Shown one piece after another: positions 18,555 to 27,575 of a stretch of DNA of 38,239 nucleotides. The number at the start of each line of letters is the position of its first letter. The first letter of the stretch is position 1. The notes beneath the pieces are model-generated. The model was not told the origin of the DNA and searched no databases. It saw only the letters and a list, made by a program, of their open reading frames with translations. Origin of the DNA: Microcaldota archaeon (GTDB lineage Archaea > Micrarchaeota > Micrarchaeia > Micrarchaeales > CABMGC01); contig JAKAVK010000031.1 in assembly GCA_021817325.1 (NCBI GenBank), positions 1-38,239 on the forward strand, written 5' to 3'. Made by a program: the position numbers and the translations under genes.

Positions 18555-18809
18555 TTATCCCGGGCTTTTTAATTCGTCAAGTGTTCTATGCGCCTTCTTT
18601 CTTATACTTTCTTCAGGCTCACTTCTTGCAAGCTCAGTTAAAAAGTCACTTGATAATCCTTTATTATATCTTATGGCCTCATCACCTACGACAAAGGAGC
18701 TTTCACCCTTTCTGGCTCTATCCTCAACGAACTCCAGCGCTGAAGATTGTTGATCTGGCGGCAGTCCGGTCCAGAAGGGTGGGCCAGATTCCGGACCACC
18801 GCAGATCAC
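18555..18809 (-). CDS. Small hypothetical protein
   Basis: 84 aa, helical charged composition (RKKAHRTLDELKSPG), no recognised family. Confidence 0.4.
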   Translation of the reverse strand: MICGGPESGPPFWTGLPPDQQSSALEFVEDRARKGESSFVVGDEAIRYNKGLSSDFLTELARSEPEESIRKKAHRTLDELKSPG

Positions 18810-18832
18810 CTATAGGCATAACACACGCCGCG

Positions 18833-19117
18833 TTAATCCCGTCTTACCTGGCAGTAGCTCACTGCCTTCTTGGGATTTGCACCCACAACCTTGGATATCA
18901 TCTTTACGACTGCATCCGCATCTCCATATGCGCCTGCCGTCCTTACTACAAAGCCGTATTCTCCCTCGGTTATCAGCACCTCCTTCACCTTTGATATCGA
19001 TGCCAGCTTCCTCGCGGTTAAGTACGCGTTCGCGCTCCTCGCAGGCTTCACAAAGAACAAGCTGCAAGAAACATTCGCATTCCTGACTCTACCTTGCGTC
19101 CTTTTTCCATTCACCAT
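18833..19117 (-). CDS. Small protein resembling a stand-alone Lrp/AsnC ligand-binding (RAM-like) domain
   Basis: SCSLFFVKPARSANAYLTARKLASISKVKEVLITEGEYGFVVRTAGAYGDADAVVKMISKVVGANPKKAVSYCQVRRD. ORF track start is 19135. Confidence 0.55.
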   Translation of the reverse strand: MVNGKRTQGRVRNANVSCSLFFVKPARSANAYLTARKLASISKVKEVLITEGEYGFVVRTAGAYGDADAVVKMISKVVGANPKKAVSYCQVRRD

Positions 19118-19158
19118 GCAAATCCCCTGATGCATGCACTATCTCTGCTGCATTACGT

Positions 19159-19287
19159 TCAGTCAGCGTAAACTACTCTCCATACATTCTTGCTCTCCCT
19201 GACGAACTTCACAGGCCTCTTATCGTCAGGAGTGCTGTAGATCTGCCGCGGCTTCGCACCGAAGAGCTTCCCAAAAGTATTGCTCAT
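19159..19287 (-). CDS. Small ORF, 42 aa (MSNTFGKLFGAKPRQIYSTPDDKRPVKFVRESKNVWRVVYAD)
   Basis: Hand-translated from the minus strand. Biased, protein-like composition; just upstream of the RAM-like ORF on the same strand. Confidence 0.4.
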   Translation of the reverse strand: MSNTFGKLFGAKPRQIYSTPDDKRPVKFVRESKNVWRVVYAD

Positions 19288-19318
19288 CTCATCATCCAAT
19301 AATTATCTAAACAGAAAG

Positions 19319-19425
19319 GGGTGGGAGGAGGTATAGGCATACTTTTGAGGGTGGGACGACTATTTTAACCAGTAAAAAGACGTGTGAGAATAGTCTATTG
19401 TACATTTCCTATACCTCCAATACCC
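19319..19425. repeat. Long imperfect inverted repeat / candidate structured RNA
   Basis: GGGT..GGAGGTATAGG (19319-19337) pairs CCTATACCTCC..ACCC (19408-19425). Nested GACTATT (19358-19364)/AATAGTC (19389-19395). Confidence 0.45.
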
Positions 19426-19534
19426 GAGTATAAGATACGACCTACCCTCTATTTTAAAACAACCTAACCTCTCTTGCATCGACATCATGGACTAGCAGGT
19501 GGTGTCAGCATTTCATTATCTATTTATGATTTTA

Positions 19535-19600
19535 ATTACGTTATATGCACAATAATAACGTAATAATTAAATACCATTGACCATCACTATATAACGTAAT
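19535..19600. promoter_or_regulatory. Three-site operator upstream of Lrp-like regulator
   Basis: ATTACGTTAT (19535-19544), ATAACGTAAT (19555-19564), ATAACGTAAT (19591-19600). The last lies 6 bp before the ATG at 19607. Confidence 0.65.
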
Positions 19601-19606
19601 GATTTG

Positions 19607-20992
19607 ATGAGGGGTTTACCAAATAGGGTTGCTGGCGAATTTGAGAGGCTAAAAAAGCTGAGCAAAGCACGCTTGGCATTGAAAGTGATCAATGGAAGGT
19701 ACTATGTCTATAAGGAGCGTGGCATATGGGTGAAGGAAACACACCGTAACAAGACTATCTCCGAATATCTGGGCAGGATTAGCGAAAATGGTGTGTTAAT
19801 CAGGAAATCCATGCGTGCTAAAAACGATCTCGAGAGCGCAAGAGCACTTATAGAGGAACATGGCGGCTCGGTGATCTGGAACATGGAGAGAGACGTCAGA
19901 ACGGATACAAATACGCACCATATCGATGTAGATGAGGTCGATATCAGCATCTTGACTTCGCTAAGCATGAATTCTAGGATGCCTATTTCAAAGGCTGCGC
20001 AAATGGCAAACATAAACGAACAGACGGCATATAGCAGAATAAAGGCCCTTGAAAGACGGTTTGGGATACGTTATATACTAGAGATTAATACCAGTGCCTT
20101 CGGCTTTACAACCTATCTGATACTGGTAAACTTCGAAGATGACAAGCCATCCGTGGAGGAATTGACAGATGCATTTAAGCGTGAACACAAGGTACAGTTT
20201 GCGGCTGTGGTGAAGGGAGACTACGACGTAATAGCTTACATGCTTGCCGAAAATTCCGCACAGGCGGAAGATGACTTATGGAGCATAATGTCGAGGACCA
20301 GCCTTGCCAAATATAATGCCAAGTGGAACATGATTCCTTTCGGTCAGGTATACTCTTTTGTGCCTCTGCGCAAGGAATTCATAGAAGATGTGCTGGCAGA
20401 GATGCAGACGCATGGAAAGAAACCCTCTGACATGGCTCCCACAAAGACGATGTTGACGAAAAGGGAGTTTATGATACTTGATGAACTTAACAATAATGCT
20501 GCACTTGATTTTTCGGTCCTAGACAGGAAGTTTGGACTCGGCAGGGGAGCTTCGAGATATACATATCAGAAACTAAGGGATAAAGGCATAATAACTCGGG
20601 CAACACTGACCATCACAGACATGCCTGTGAGATATATAGGCATATTGCGCATCGAAACTGTGAATCCTGGAGAGCTGAGCGGAGAGCGCTATAGATTGCT
20701 CTATGAGGAGCTGGAGGACGGGCCGATGGCCAATAAATATGCACTGATAGGAAACACTAGCATGCCTGAGGGCCTCACCCTTTTTATACCTATTGTCGAG
20801 AAGGATGAGCTAGAGGATGCACTGGCGCCGCTCAGCTCAATAAACGGCACGACGCTAAACAGCATGATAATATCGAAGACACTTACCGGGTCACTGTGCT
20901 ACAGGAGATTCGACAAGACACACACCTTGCAGTATATATCACTACTTGGACAGAAAAAGGTTGAATTGCAGCAGAAAAAGGACTATGATTAA
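19607..20992 (+). CDS. Tandem Lrp/AsnC-like transcriptional regulator
   Basis: DEVDISILTSLSMNSRMPISKAAQMANINEQTAYSRIKALERRFGI HTH plus RAM-like region. Second HTH TKREFMILDELNNNAALDFSVLDRKFGLGRGASRYTYQKLRDKGII plus a second sensor half. Confidence 0.75.
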   Translation: MRGLPNRVAGEFERLKKLSKARLALKVINGRYYVYKERGIWVKETHRNKTISEYLGRISENGVLIRKSMRAKNDLESARALIEEHGGSVIWNMERDVRTDTNTHHIDVDEVDISILTSLSMNSRMPISKAAQMANINEQTAYSRIKALERRFGIRYILEINTSAFGFTTYLILVNFEDDKPSVEELTDAFKREHKVQFAAVVKGDYDVIAYMLAENSAQAEDDLWSIMSRTSLAKYNAKWNMIPFGQVYSFVPLRKEFIEDVLAEMQTHGKKPSDMAPTKTMLTKREFMILDELNNNAALDFSVLDRKFGLGRGASRYTYQKLRDKGIITRATLTITDMPVRYIGILRIETVNPGELSGERYRLLYEELEDGPMANKYALIGNTSMPEGLTLFIPIVEKDELEDALAPLSSINGTTLNSMIISKTLTGSLCYRRFDKTHTLQYISLLGQKKVELQQKKDYD

Positions 20993-21213
20993 TGCCAAGA
21001 ACGCATGGTATCAAATATAACTCGGACTGGCATCAATCTGCACTCGCTTAGTATGATCCATTCATCCTATCACCTCATGGACTTTTAGTAAATTGGACCC
21101 GTAACTTAGCTTCTGCATGAACCCTCAGGAAGCACACCCTCTTACCTTGATTACCTATCGCTATTGCGCTTTTAAAGCCTTTTGTCCAAAATTAGGTAAT
21201 GTAAGGTATATGC

Positions 21214-21966
21214 ATGAAGGATATAGAGGATGCACACGGGCACGTAATACTTGCATATTACAACAGGGAGCGCAGCTTTGACGTGGTGGAGCGCGAGGAC
21301 GGCTACATCAATATAGATGAAGGAGCCACCCAATACTTCTCCGATTACAAGGACTGGAAGAGGCATGAAAAGGAGGCAATCGGATACGCAAAGGGTAGGT
21401 GTATTGACTTAGGTTGCGGCGCTGGTAGGGTAATGCTATATCTGCAGGAGAGAGGGCTGTATGTGCTGGGCATAGACACGTCGCCGCTGGGTGTGAAGGT
21501 GTGCAAGCTCCGCGGCGCAAAGCATGTGAGGGTTATGGATATCAGTGACCTCACCGCGCTCAAGGGATACAGATTCGACACCGTACTGATGTTCGGAAAC
21601 AACTTCGGCCTCTTAAGCAGCATATGGAAGGCCAAGAAGCTGCTTGCGAAGCTTCACAGGATAACATCGGACAGCGCAGTGATAATAGCCGAAACACGAG
21701 AACCATACATGACTGACAATCCCGTCCACTTCAGATATCACGCGTGGAACAGAAAGCGGGGTAGGATGCCCGGTCAACTCCGCATCAGGATACGCTTCAT
21801 GCAGTATTCAACGCCGTGGTACGACTACCTCATAGTCTCGAAGGCTGAGATGAAGGAGCTTCTCAAAGGCACAGGCTGGCAGGTCAAGAGATTCATCGAT
21901 GCTGATGGCTTCAGACAGAATGGGGAATATATGGCGATAATACAGAAGGTAAAGCGCCAAGCATGA
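21214..21966 (+). CDS. Class I SAM-dependent methyltransferase
   Basis: GRCIDLGCGAGRVMLYLQERGLYVLGIDTSPLGVKVCKLRG motif I and post-I. Confidence 0.85.
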   Translation: MKDIEDAHGHVILAYYNRERSFDVVEREDGYINIDEGATQYFSDYKDWKRHEKEAIGYAKGRCIDLGCGAGRVMLYLQERGLYVLGIDTSPLGVKVCKLRGAKHVRVMDISDLTALKGYRFDTVLMFGNNFGLLSSIWKAKKLLAKLHRITSDSAVIIAETREPYMTDNPVHFRYHAWNRKRGRMPGQLRIRIRFMQYSTPWYDYLIVSKAEMKELLKGTGWQVKRFIDADGFRQNGEYMAIIQKVKRQA

Positions 21967-22171
21967 GGCCAGATCTACGACATTCGTGGAGCCTTCCACC
22001 TGCTTTATATAATAGAAAATGCGTAATTAAGGTATTAGCCAGGAGGTTGGGGGAGGGGTGACTGGCCCTACCGCACAGTGCATCGGGTGGATTACTCCTT
22101 CCTCATACGATGCGACCTTGCAGCAAGGCTTGCTGTCTATCACGCAACTTGCCCTTTTTCTTTCTGGTTGC

Positions 22172-22225
22172 TCACAGTTTCTTGTCCAGCCTCACTGAAA
22201 GCACTTTGGTCTCCTTTGTTTTCAT
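22172..22225 (-). pseudogene. Truncated RHH (antitoxin-like) N-terminus
   Basis: MKTKETKVLSVRLDKKL* is a typical RHH first strand with a premature stop. Repeated TTTGTATA sites lie upstream (22233-22240, 22246-22253). Confidence 0.35.
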
Positions 22226-22278
22226 AGTAATATTTGTATATAGTGTTTGTATACAATAACTGAAAACATAATAAGATG

Positions 22279-22351
22279 TAGCCCTAGCCAGATTCGAACT
22301 GGCGTCAACGGGTTCAGAGCCCGCTATCCTTGACCACTAGACTATAGGGCT
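22279..22351 (-). tRNA. tRNA-Gln (anticodon CUG)
   Basis: Minus strand AGCCCTATAGTCTAGTGGTCAAGGAT...GCGGG-CTCTGAA-CCCGT...GCCAGTTCGAATCTGGC-TAGGGCT-A. Confidence 0.92.
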
Positions 22352-22409
22352 ATGATTTGCAAATACTAACTGCCTGTTTTATCCTTAAATAGTTATCTGT
22401 CCCTATCAG

Positions 22410-23171
22410 ATGTTGCATACCATGCAGGTTAGGGAGCACCTCGAACTGTCTCGTGAGATTAAGGACTTTGCCCTAGCCGATGCTGTGCTTACTGTCGCAT
22501 TCGCGATGCTCTTTTTGGGCGGACTCACCGGAGCCGCAGCCGATTTTGGCGCCTTCCTGTATCTTGTGCCTATAGCATTCGTTGCCGTTACGTGCAGCTT
22601 CGTTCTGCATGAGCTCATGCACAAGTTCACGGCACAGCATTTCGGCGCTCTGGCAGCTTTTAGGACGTCGCAGATGGGCCTTGGGATAACCATTGTGACC
22701 GCATTCGTAGGCTTCCTTGTAGGCATACCTGGCGCAACGGTGATCTATACCAACAGCTTCACAAAACGTGAGAACGGCATTGTCTCGCTGGCTGGGCCAC
22801 TTACCAATTTTGCCGTATTCGGGGTCTTTTTGGCAGTCGGATATGTGTTGTATCCGCATTTCATAGCCACTGCAGGCAGCCTTTTCTCAGGCGGCAACCT
22901 CGCAAAGAGCAGCTACGTGGAGAACACGCTTGCCTTCACCCTGTACATATCGATAATACTGGCATTCTTCAACATGCTACCAATATTCCCGCTTGATGGC
23001 AGCAAGGTGCTCGCATGGAACCCAGTAATCTTCCTGATCGTCATAGGCAGCATATTCGCCATAATAGTTGGCGTGCTTAGGTTCTATGCGATAATACCAT
23101 CGCTTGTAATAATGCTCATACTGGCTGCCTTCTTCAACCTCTTCTACAGGGGGGTTGGGCTTGGCATATGA
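22410..23171 (+). CDS. M50/site-2-protease-like membrane metalloprotease
   Basis: FVLHELMHKFTAQHFG (HExxH) and NMLPIFPLDGSKVL (second motif). Multiple TM. Confidence 0.85.
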   Translation: MLHTMQVREHLELSREIKDFALADAVLTVAFAMLFLGGLTGAAADFGAFLYLVPIAFVAVTCSFVLHELMHKFTAQHFGALAAFRTSQMGLGITIVTAFVGFLVGIPGATVIYTNSFTKRENGIVSLAGPLTNFAVFGVFLAVGYVLYPHFIATAGSLFSGGNLAKSSYVENTLAFTLYISIILAFFNMLPIFPLDGSKVLAWNPVIFLIVIGSIFAIIVGVLRFYAIIPSLVIMLILAAFFNLFYRGVGLGI

Positions 23172-23172
23172 G

Positions 23173-26037
23173 TCAGAATACAGCCTCGATGCTAGGCTTG
23201 CCTGGCAAGGCTCGCTTTGCCTTCTCCGACTTGGATTCTGACTCGCTCTCTACAGAGACCTCGCAGCCGAGCACGCCGGCCATGTATGTGCCCGCCTCGC
23301 TTAGCAGCTCCATCTCCTCTTCATGGGTAAGCGCGACCGGCCTGAGCTCTGCCCTCTTCTTTGATATGCCCGTTATGTACTCTATTTCAGTGCCAATATC
23401 CACCTGCCCCGAATACTGTTCCATCTCTTTGATTTCCCCCGCCTTCAGCCAGTCGATTACCTTGCCCGGAGCCTTCTGCTGCGCCACTATGTTGTATAGC
23501 ACCCTCTTCCAATCCTGTGCCACTATGAATTTGAGCTTGGCTGGCTCCTTGCCGCCCTTTCTCTTCACCATTTCGGAGACCTGCCGTGCATCGGCTATTA
23601 CCTTATCTACAAGATCCTCCTCGCTCTCCACCTTGTCGCTTATCATAGATTGGTCGCTCTCAGGCCACCTCTCGGTCGAGGCGAAATTGTCATTGCCTAG
23701 CATGTGCCACAGCTCCTCAGCGAAATGCGGCGCTATAGGGGAGAGGAGCAGCGCTGATGCGGAAAGGTACTCTTTCACCACCATACCGTTGTTGCCCCCT
23801 CTTGCAAAATACTTTTTCAGCTCGAGTATCGAGTTGTAGAGCATCTCTGTTGATGCAGCCCTCAGTTCCAGCAGCTCCATTGACTCTGTGACGCTTTCTA
23901 TCTTCCTGTTTAACTTTGAATATAGCCAGTAGTCTATGTGCTTGAGTTCCTCACTGCCCATGCTCTCCAGCCCGGAGACTGCATTATATAGGTATTCAAG
24001 CCTCTCCTTGACCCCGTTTACAGCGTCGTAGCTGAACTCTGAATCGCTGAACAGGTCAGCCCCTGCGATTATCACGAAGCGCAGCGGGTCGACGCCGTGG
24101 CTCTGCATCGCATCGATCAGTGGCACAATGTTACCAAGGCTCTTTGACATCTTTTCCCCCTCGCTAAGCACAGATCCATTGACCACTATCTGCTTTGGCC
24201 AGTATTTGTCCGGGAAGATGGCAACGTGGTTGTAGGCGTACATTGTCAGATGGTTGAATATTAGGTCAGGGCCTGAATGCCTCGATGTGTAGGTGTACCA
24301 GTACTCGAAAGAGTCCTTGGCCTTCTTGACAATCTCGTAGTCTATACCGGTGCTCTTTGCTACCTCGCTTATGTCGCCTTTGGACAGGAATACATAGTCG
24401 AAGAACTCGGGCTTCAGCTTTTCTGGATCGAGCTCCTTTATCAGGTGGGAGATGGTGTACAGCGCCATGTATATAGTCGAATCTGATAGCGATTCTATTA
24501 TCTTGTCATTGTCGAGCGGAAACCTCGTTCCGAGGCCCTGGGCTCTCACTACAGCCCTCAGATCGATCCAGTCCAGAGCTGACTCGAATGCCTTCCTGCT
24601 CTTCTCGGGAAGTATCCTCATTGCGACAAATGCCTTCTTTGCGGCGTCCTTCCATGCCCTGTCCCCATAGTTCAGAAACCACTGGTTCTCGACCAGCTTG
24701 ACGGCCACCTTGAACCCACACCTACAGTAGACTGGGCTATTGGTCAGCACGTATATCTCGAATCCCTTCTTTGCACTGATTAGATCAGCCCTTACCTTTT
24801 CGCGTGCCTCAGGCTCGCTCATCCCTTCGTAGCCAGGCACTATCATCCTTCCTGAATGCGCTTCCTCCCTGTATTCGAGCTTTGTTGCGAACTCCAGGGC
24901 GTCGTCCACCGAATTTACGTTTGTGCCAAGCACCTCTAGATACGCAAGCGCAGGTATGTCGGGGTGAAATATTGGTTTTGCATCCTTGCTTCCTATTGAA
25001 TGGCCTACCTCTACATCTATTACCTTTATGGGCCGTATCTCTGGTATAGGGTAGTTGCTTGCCCTAAGCCTTTCCAATGCGGCATAATCGAACGGCGCGT
25101 GAGCAGGCACGCTCATCACAACGCCGGTGCCTATGTCCTCTTTGACAAAATATCCTGGCAGGATGGGCACTTTCGTCCCATTTGCAGGATTTATTGCGCT
25201 CCTGGAGAGCAGCTCTTTCCCGTCATGCTCTTCTAGCACTTCCATCTTCATCTGGTACTTTAAGTTGTCTGCCGCGGCTTTTGAGATATAATACCTCTCA
25301 CCTCCGATTTCGCACAGGACGTATTTGGCATTGACATCGACAAACAGATTCGTAACTCCGAAGATGGTCTCTGGCCTGTAGGTGGTGCAGAGCATGAAGG
25401 CGTCTGTCCCATCCACGGCAAATTTTATCGACGTCTCCTTGTCGATCTCTGGTTCCACATCGTGCTTTGTGTCGTGCATGCCTACCGCATTATTTTCGTT
25501 CGGGCACCAGCCCACAGGGTGACTTCCCTGCGTCAGCCTCTTGCCGGCATTAAGGATACCAAACTGCCACTCTATGAACTTGCTGTACCTCGGTTCTATT
25601 GATATGAATTTCCTCCTCCAGTCTATGCCAAACCCTGCAAGGTGCATTCCCCTCTCTATCTCCCTGGCAAAGTAGTTTGCCAGATAGAGCGGGTCCGTCA
25701 TCTTTGCGATATCCTCGTCAGGAATGTGAAACAGCTTGAGCTCCTTTATGAGGTCGGGGTCCTTATTCTTGATCCTTTTTGCAAATGCGAGTATTGGGGT
25801 GCCGGTCGCGTGGAAGGCCATGGGGTAGAGTACATTGTAGCCTCTCATGCGCTTGTACCTAGCTAGAACATCGGCAGTGCCGAACGTGCGCATGTGGCCT
25901 ATGTGCTGCGGTGAGTTGACGTAAGGATAAGCCGCGGTTACCATGTAGGCGTTCTTGTTGTTTGGGTCGCCCTCGAAGATCTTGGCCTTTTCCCATTCCT
26001 CCTGCCATCTCCTCTCCATGCTGCCGTAATTCATCAT
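23173..26037 (-). CDS. leuS: Leucyl-tRNA synthetase, archaeal type
   Basis: AAYPYVNSPQHIGHMRTF (HIGH) and GEKMSKSLGNIVPL (KMSKS); FHATGTPILAFAKRI typical of archaeal/eukaryotic LeuRS; 954 aa. Confidence 0.95.
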   Translation of the reverse strand: MMNYGSMERRWQEEWEKAKIFEGDPNNKNAYMVTAAYPYVNSPQHIGHMRTFGTADVLARYKRMRGYNVLYPMAFHATGTPILAFAKRIKNKDPDLIKELKLFHIPDEDIAKMTDPLYLANYFAREIERGMHLAGFGIDWRRKFISIEPRYSKFIEWQFGILNAGKRLTQGSHPVGWCPNENNAVGMHDTKHDVEPEIDKETSIKFAVDGTDAFMLCTTYRPETIFGVTNLFVDVNAKYVLCEIGGERYYISKAAADNLKYQMKMEVLEEHDGKELLSRSAINPANGTKVPILPGYFVKEDIGTGVVMSVPAHAPFDYAALERLRASNYPIPEIRPIKVIDVEVGHSIGSKDAKPIFHPDIPALAYLEVLGTNVNSVDDALEFATKLEYREEAHSGRMIVPGYEGMSEPEAREKVRADLISAKKGFEIYVLTNSPVYCRCGFKVAVKLVENQWFLNYGDRAWKDAAKKAFVAMRILPEKSRKAFESALDWIDLRAVVRAQGLGTRFPLDNDKIIESLSDSTIYMALYTISHLIKELDPEKLKPEFFDYVFLSKGDISEVAKSTGIDYEIVKKAKDSFEYWYTYTSRHSGPDLIFNHLTMYAYNHVAIFPDKYWPKQIVVNGSVLSEGEKMSKSLGNIVPLIDAMQSHGVDPLRFVIIAGADLFSDSEFSYDAVNGVKERLEYLYNAVSGLESMGSEELKHIDYWLYSKLNRKIESVTESMELLELRAASTEMLYNSILELKKYFARGGNNGMVVKEYLSASALLLSPIAPHFAEELWHMLGNDNFASTERWPESDQSMISDKVESEEDLVDKVIADARQVSEMVKRKGGKEPAKLKFIVAQDWKRVLYNIVAQQKAPGKVIDWLKAGEIKEMEQYSGQVDIGTEIEYITGISKKRAELRPVALTHEEEMELLSEAGTYMAGVLGCEVSVESESESKSEKAKRALPGKPSIEAVF

Positions 26038-26208
26038 GTTTCACACTACCTGCATATTCAATAAATCATAGAGCCTAATCCTTATTATCCTTATCCATAA
26101 GAGGTGCCTTAATCAGGATCCGCTTTGCCGATCGAATCATGTGCAAAGCTTTTAATAACAAGATGCTCATATATTTAAAATAGTTTAGATTCAAACCAGT
26201 GTAATCAC

Positions 26209-26580
26209 ATGGATAAGAAGGGGTGTCCGCCCGACTCCATGCCCCAATTTGACAGGGCAGTGGCGAGGGGCGTGGCCAAGATAATAATACTGAGCTACAT
26301 CAGGAAGACAAAGACGTATCCGTATGAGTTACTGAAGCATATCAGGAAGCGCAACGGATACCTAGCGGATTTCGTAACGAAAAACGACATATACAACATG
26401 ACTATGGCCCTTGAAAAGGGAGGTTTCATAAAGAGCCGCACAAAACTCTCTGGAAACAAGGTTCAGAAGATTTATACCATAACTTCCAAGGGCGAGAGAA
26501 TAGTCAAGCATAAGGACAGGCTAATTGGCAATATGATACTGGAGATTAAACGCCTAGTCAAGGAGGAGTTCAATGGTTAA
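26209..26580 (+). CDS. PadR-family transcriptional regulator
   Basis: IILSYIRKTKTYPYELLKHIRKRNG...NDIYNMTMALEKGGFIKSRTKLSGNKVQKIYTITSKGERIV. Confidence 0.82.
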   Translation: MDKKGCPPDSMPQFDRAVARGVAKIIILSYIRKTKTYPYELLKHIRKRNGYLADFVTKNDIYNMTMALEKGGFIKSRTKLSGNKVQKIYTITSKGERIVKHKDRLIGNMILEIKRLVKEEFNG

Positions 26581-27571
26581 CGCTGCTGTCAAGATAGACA
26601 AACTGGTCAAGAAATTCGGGGACTTCACGGCTGTAGACGGCATAAGCTTTGATATCGAAGAGGGGGAGATATTCGGAATACTCGGACCTAACGGGGCAGG
26701 GAAGACAACAACGATAAATATGATACTCGGGCTGCTAAAGCCAACTTCTGGCTCTATAACGATAAATGGACTCGACGCCGCAAGGCATGGCAACGATATC
26801 AAGAGAGCGATGGGTTTGATGACGCAGGAAACCGTTGTCGATGGCGACCTTACCGCACACGAAAATCTTGAGATAGCGGCGGAGCTTTATCATATCCCGA
26901 AGGACAAGATAGAGGGGAAGATCAAGGAGGCGCTTGGGGAGGCTGACCTGAAAGATTTTGCAGACAAGAAAGCCGGCACGTTTTCAGGTGGAATGCAGAG
27001 GCGCCTCGCATTGGTCAGGGCAATGATACAGGATCCAAAGCTGCTGATACTAGACGAGCCCACCACTGGCCTTGATATACAGAACAGGGTCAGCATGTGG
27101 GAGCATATAAAGAAGATGACAGATGCCGGTGTAACGCTGATACTTACCACCCAATACCTTGAGGAGGCTGACACGCTATGCGATAGGATAGCGATAATAG
27201 ACCACGGCAAGATAAAGGCCATAGGCACCGCTTCGGAGTTGAAGAAGATGGTTGGCACAGGCAGGATAATTGACCTGCTGCTCGATGACCAGGAAGATGC
27301 GCAGCAGGCTGCTTCAATAGTAAAGAGCCGCTTCAAGGTGACTCCTACCGTAAGCGGAGATGAGGTCACGGCATCGATAGAGGATTGGGATCCCAGAATG
27401 CTGACCGAGCTGATGTCAGTACTGGAGAAGAAGAATATACAGGTAGTGTCAGTCAATGTGCATCTCCCTACGCTTGATGATGTCTTTATAAAATTGACCG
27501 GATCTGGCTTGAGGGACAGCGCCAGCAGCGAACACGTATCTGCAAGGTCCCAGGTCTTCATGAGGAGGTAA
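26573..27571 (+). CDS. ABC transporter ATP-binding protein (DrrA-like)
   Basis: GILGPNGAGKTTTINMILGLLKPTSG; TFSGGMQRRLALVRAMIQDPKLLILDEPTTGLD. Confidence 0.95.
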   Translation: MVNAAVKIDKLVKKFGDFTAVDGISFDIEEGEIFGILGPNGAGKTTTINMILGLLKPTSGSITINGLDAARHGNDIKRAMGLMTQETVVDGDLTAHENLEIAAELYHIPKDKIEGKIKEALGEADLKDFADKKAGTFSGGMQRRLALVRAMIQDPKLLILDEPTTGLDIQNRVSMWEHIKKMTDAGVTLILTTQYLEEADTLCDRIAIIDHGKIKAIGTASELKKMVGTGRIIDLLLDDQEDAQQAASIVKSRFKVTPTVSGDEVTASIEDWDPRMLTELMSVLEKKNIQVVSVNVHLPTLDDVFIKLTGSGLRDSASSEHVSARSQVFMRR

Positions 27572-27575
27572 TCAT

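Noticed and set aside
23168-23839. Long plus-strand ORF (223 aa) opposite leuS
   Set aside because: Antisense to a confident LeuRS coding region; low-complexity Ser-rich translation typical of shadow ORFs.
26890-27561. 223-aa minus-strand ORF opposite the ABC ATPase
   Set aside because: Antisense shadow of a gene with intact Walker and signature motifs.
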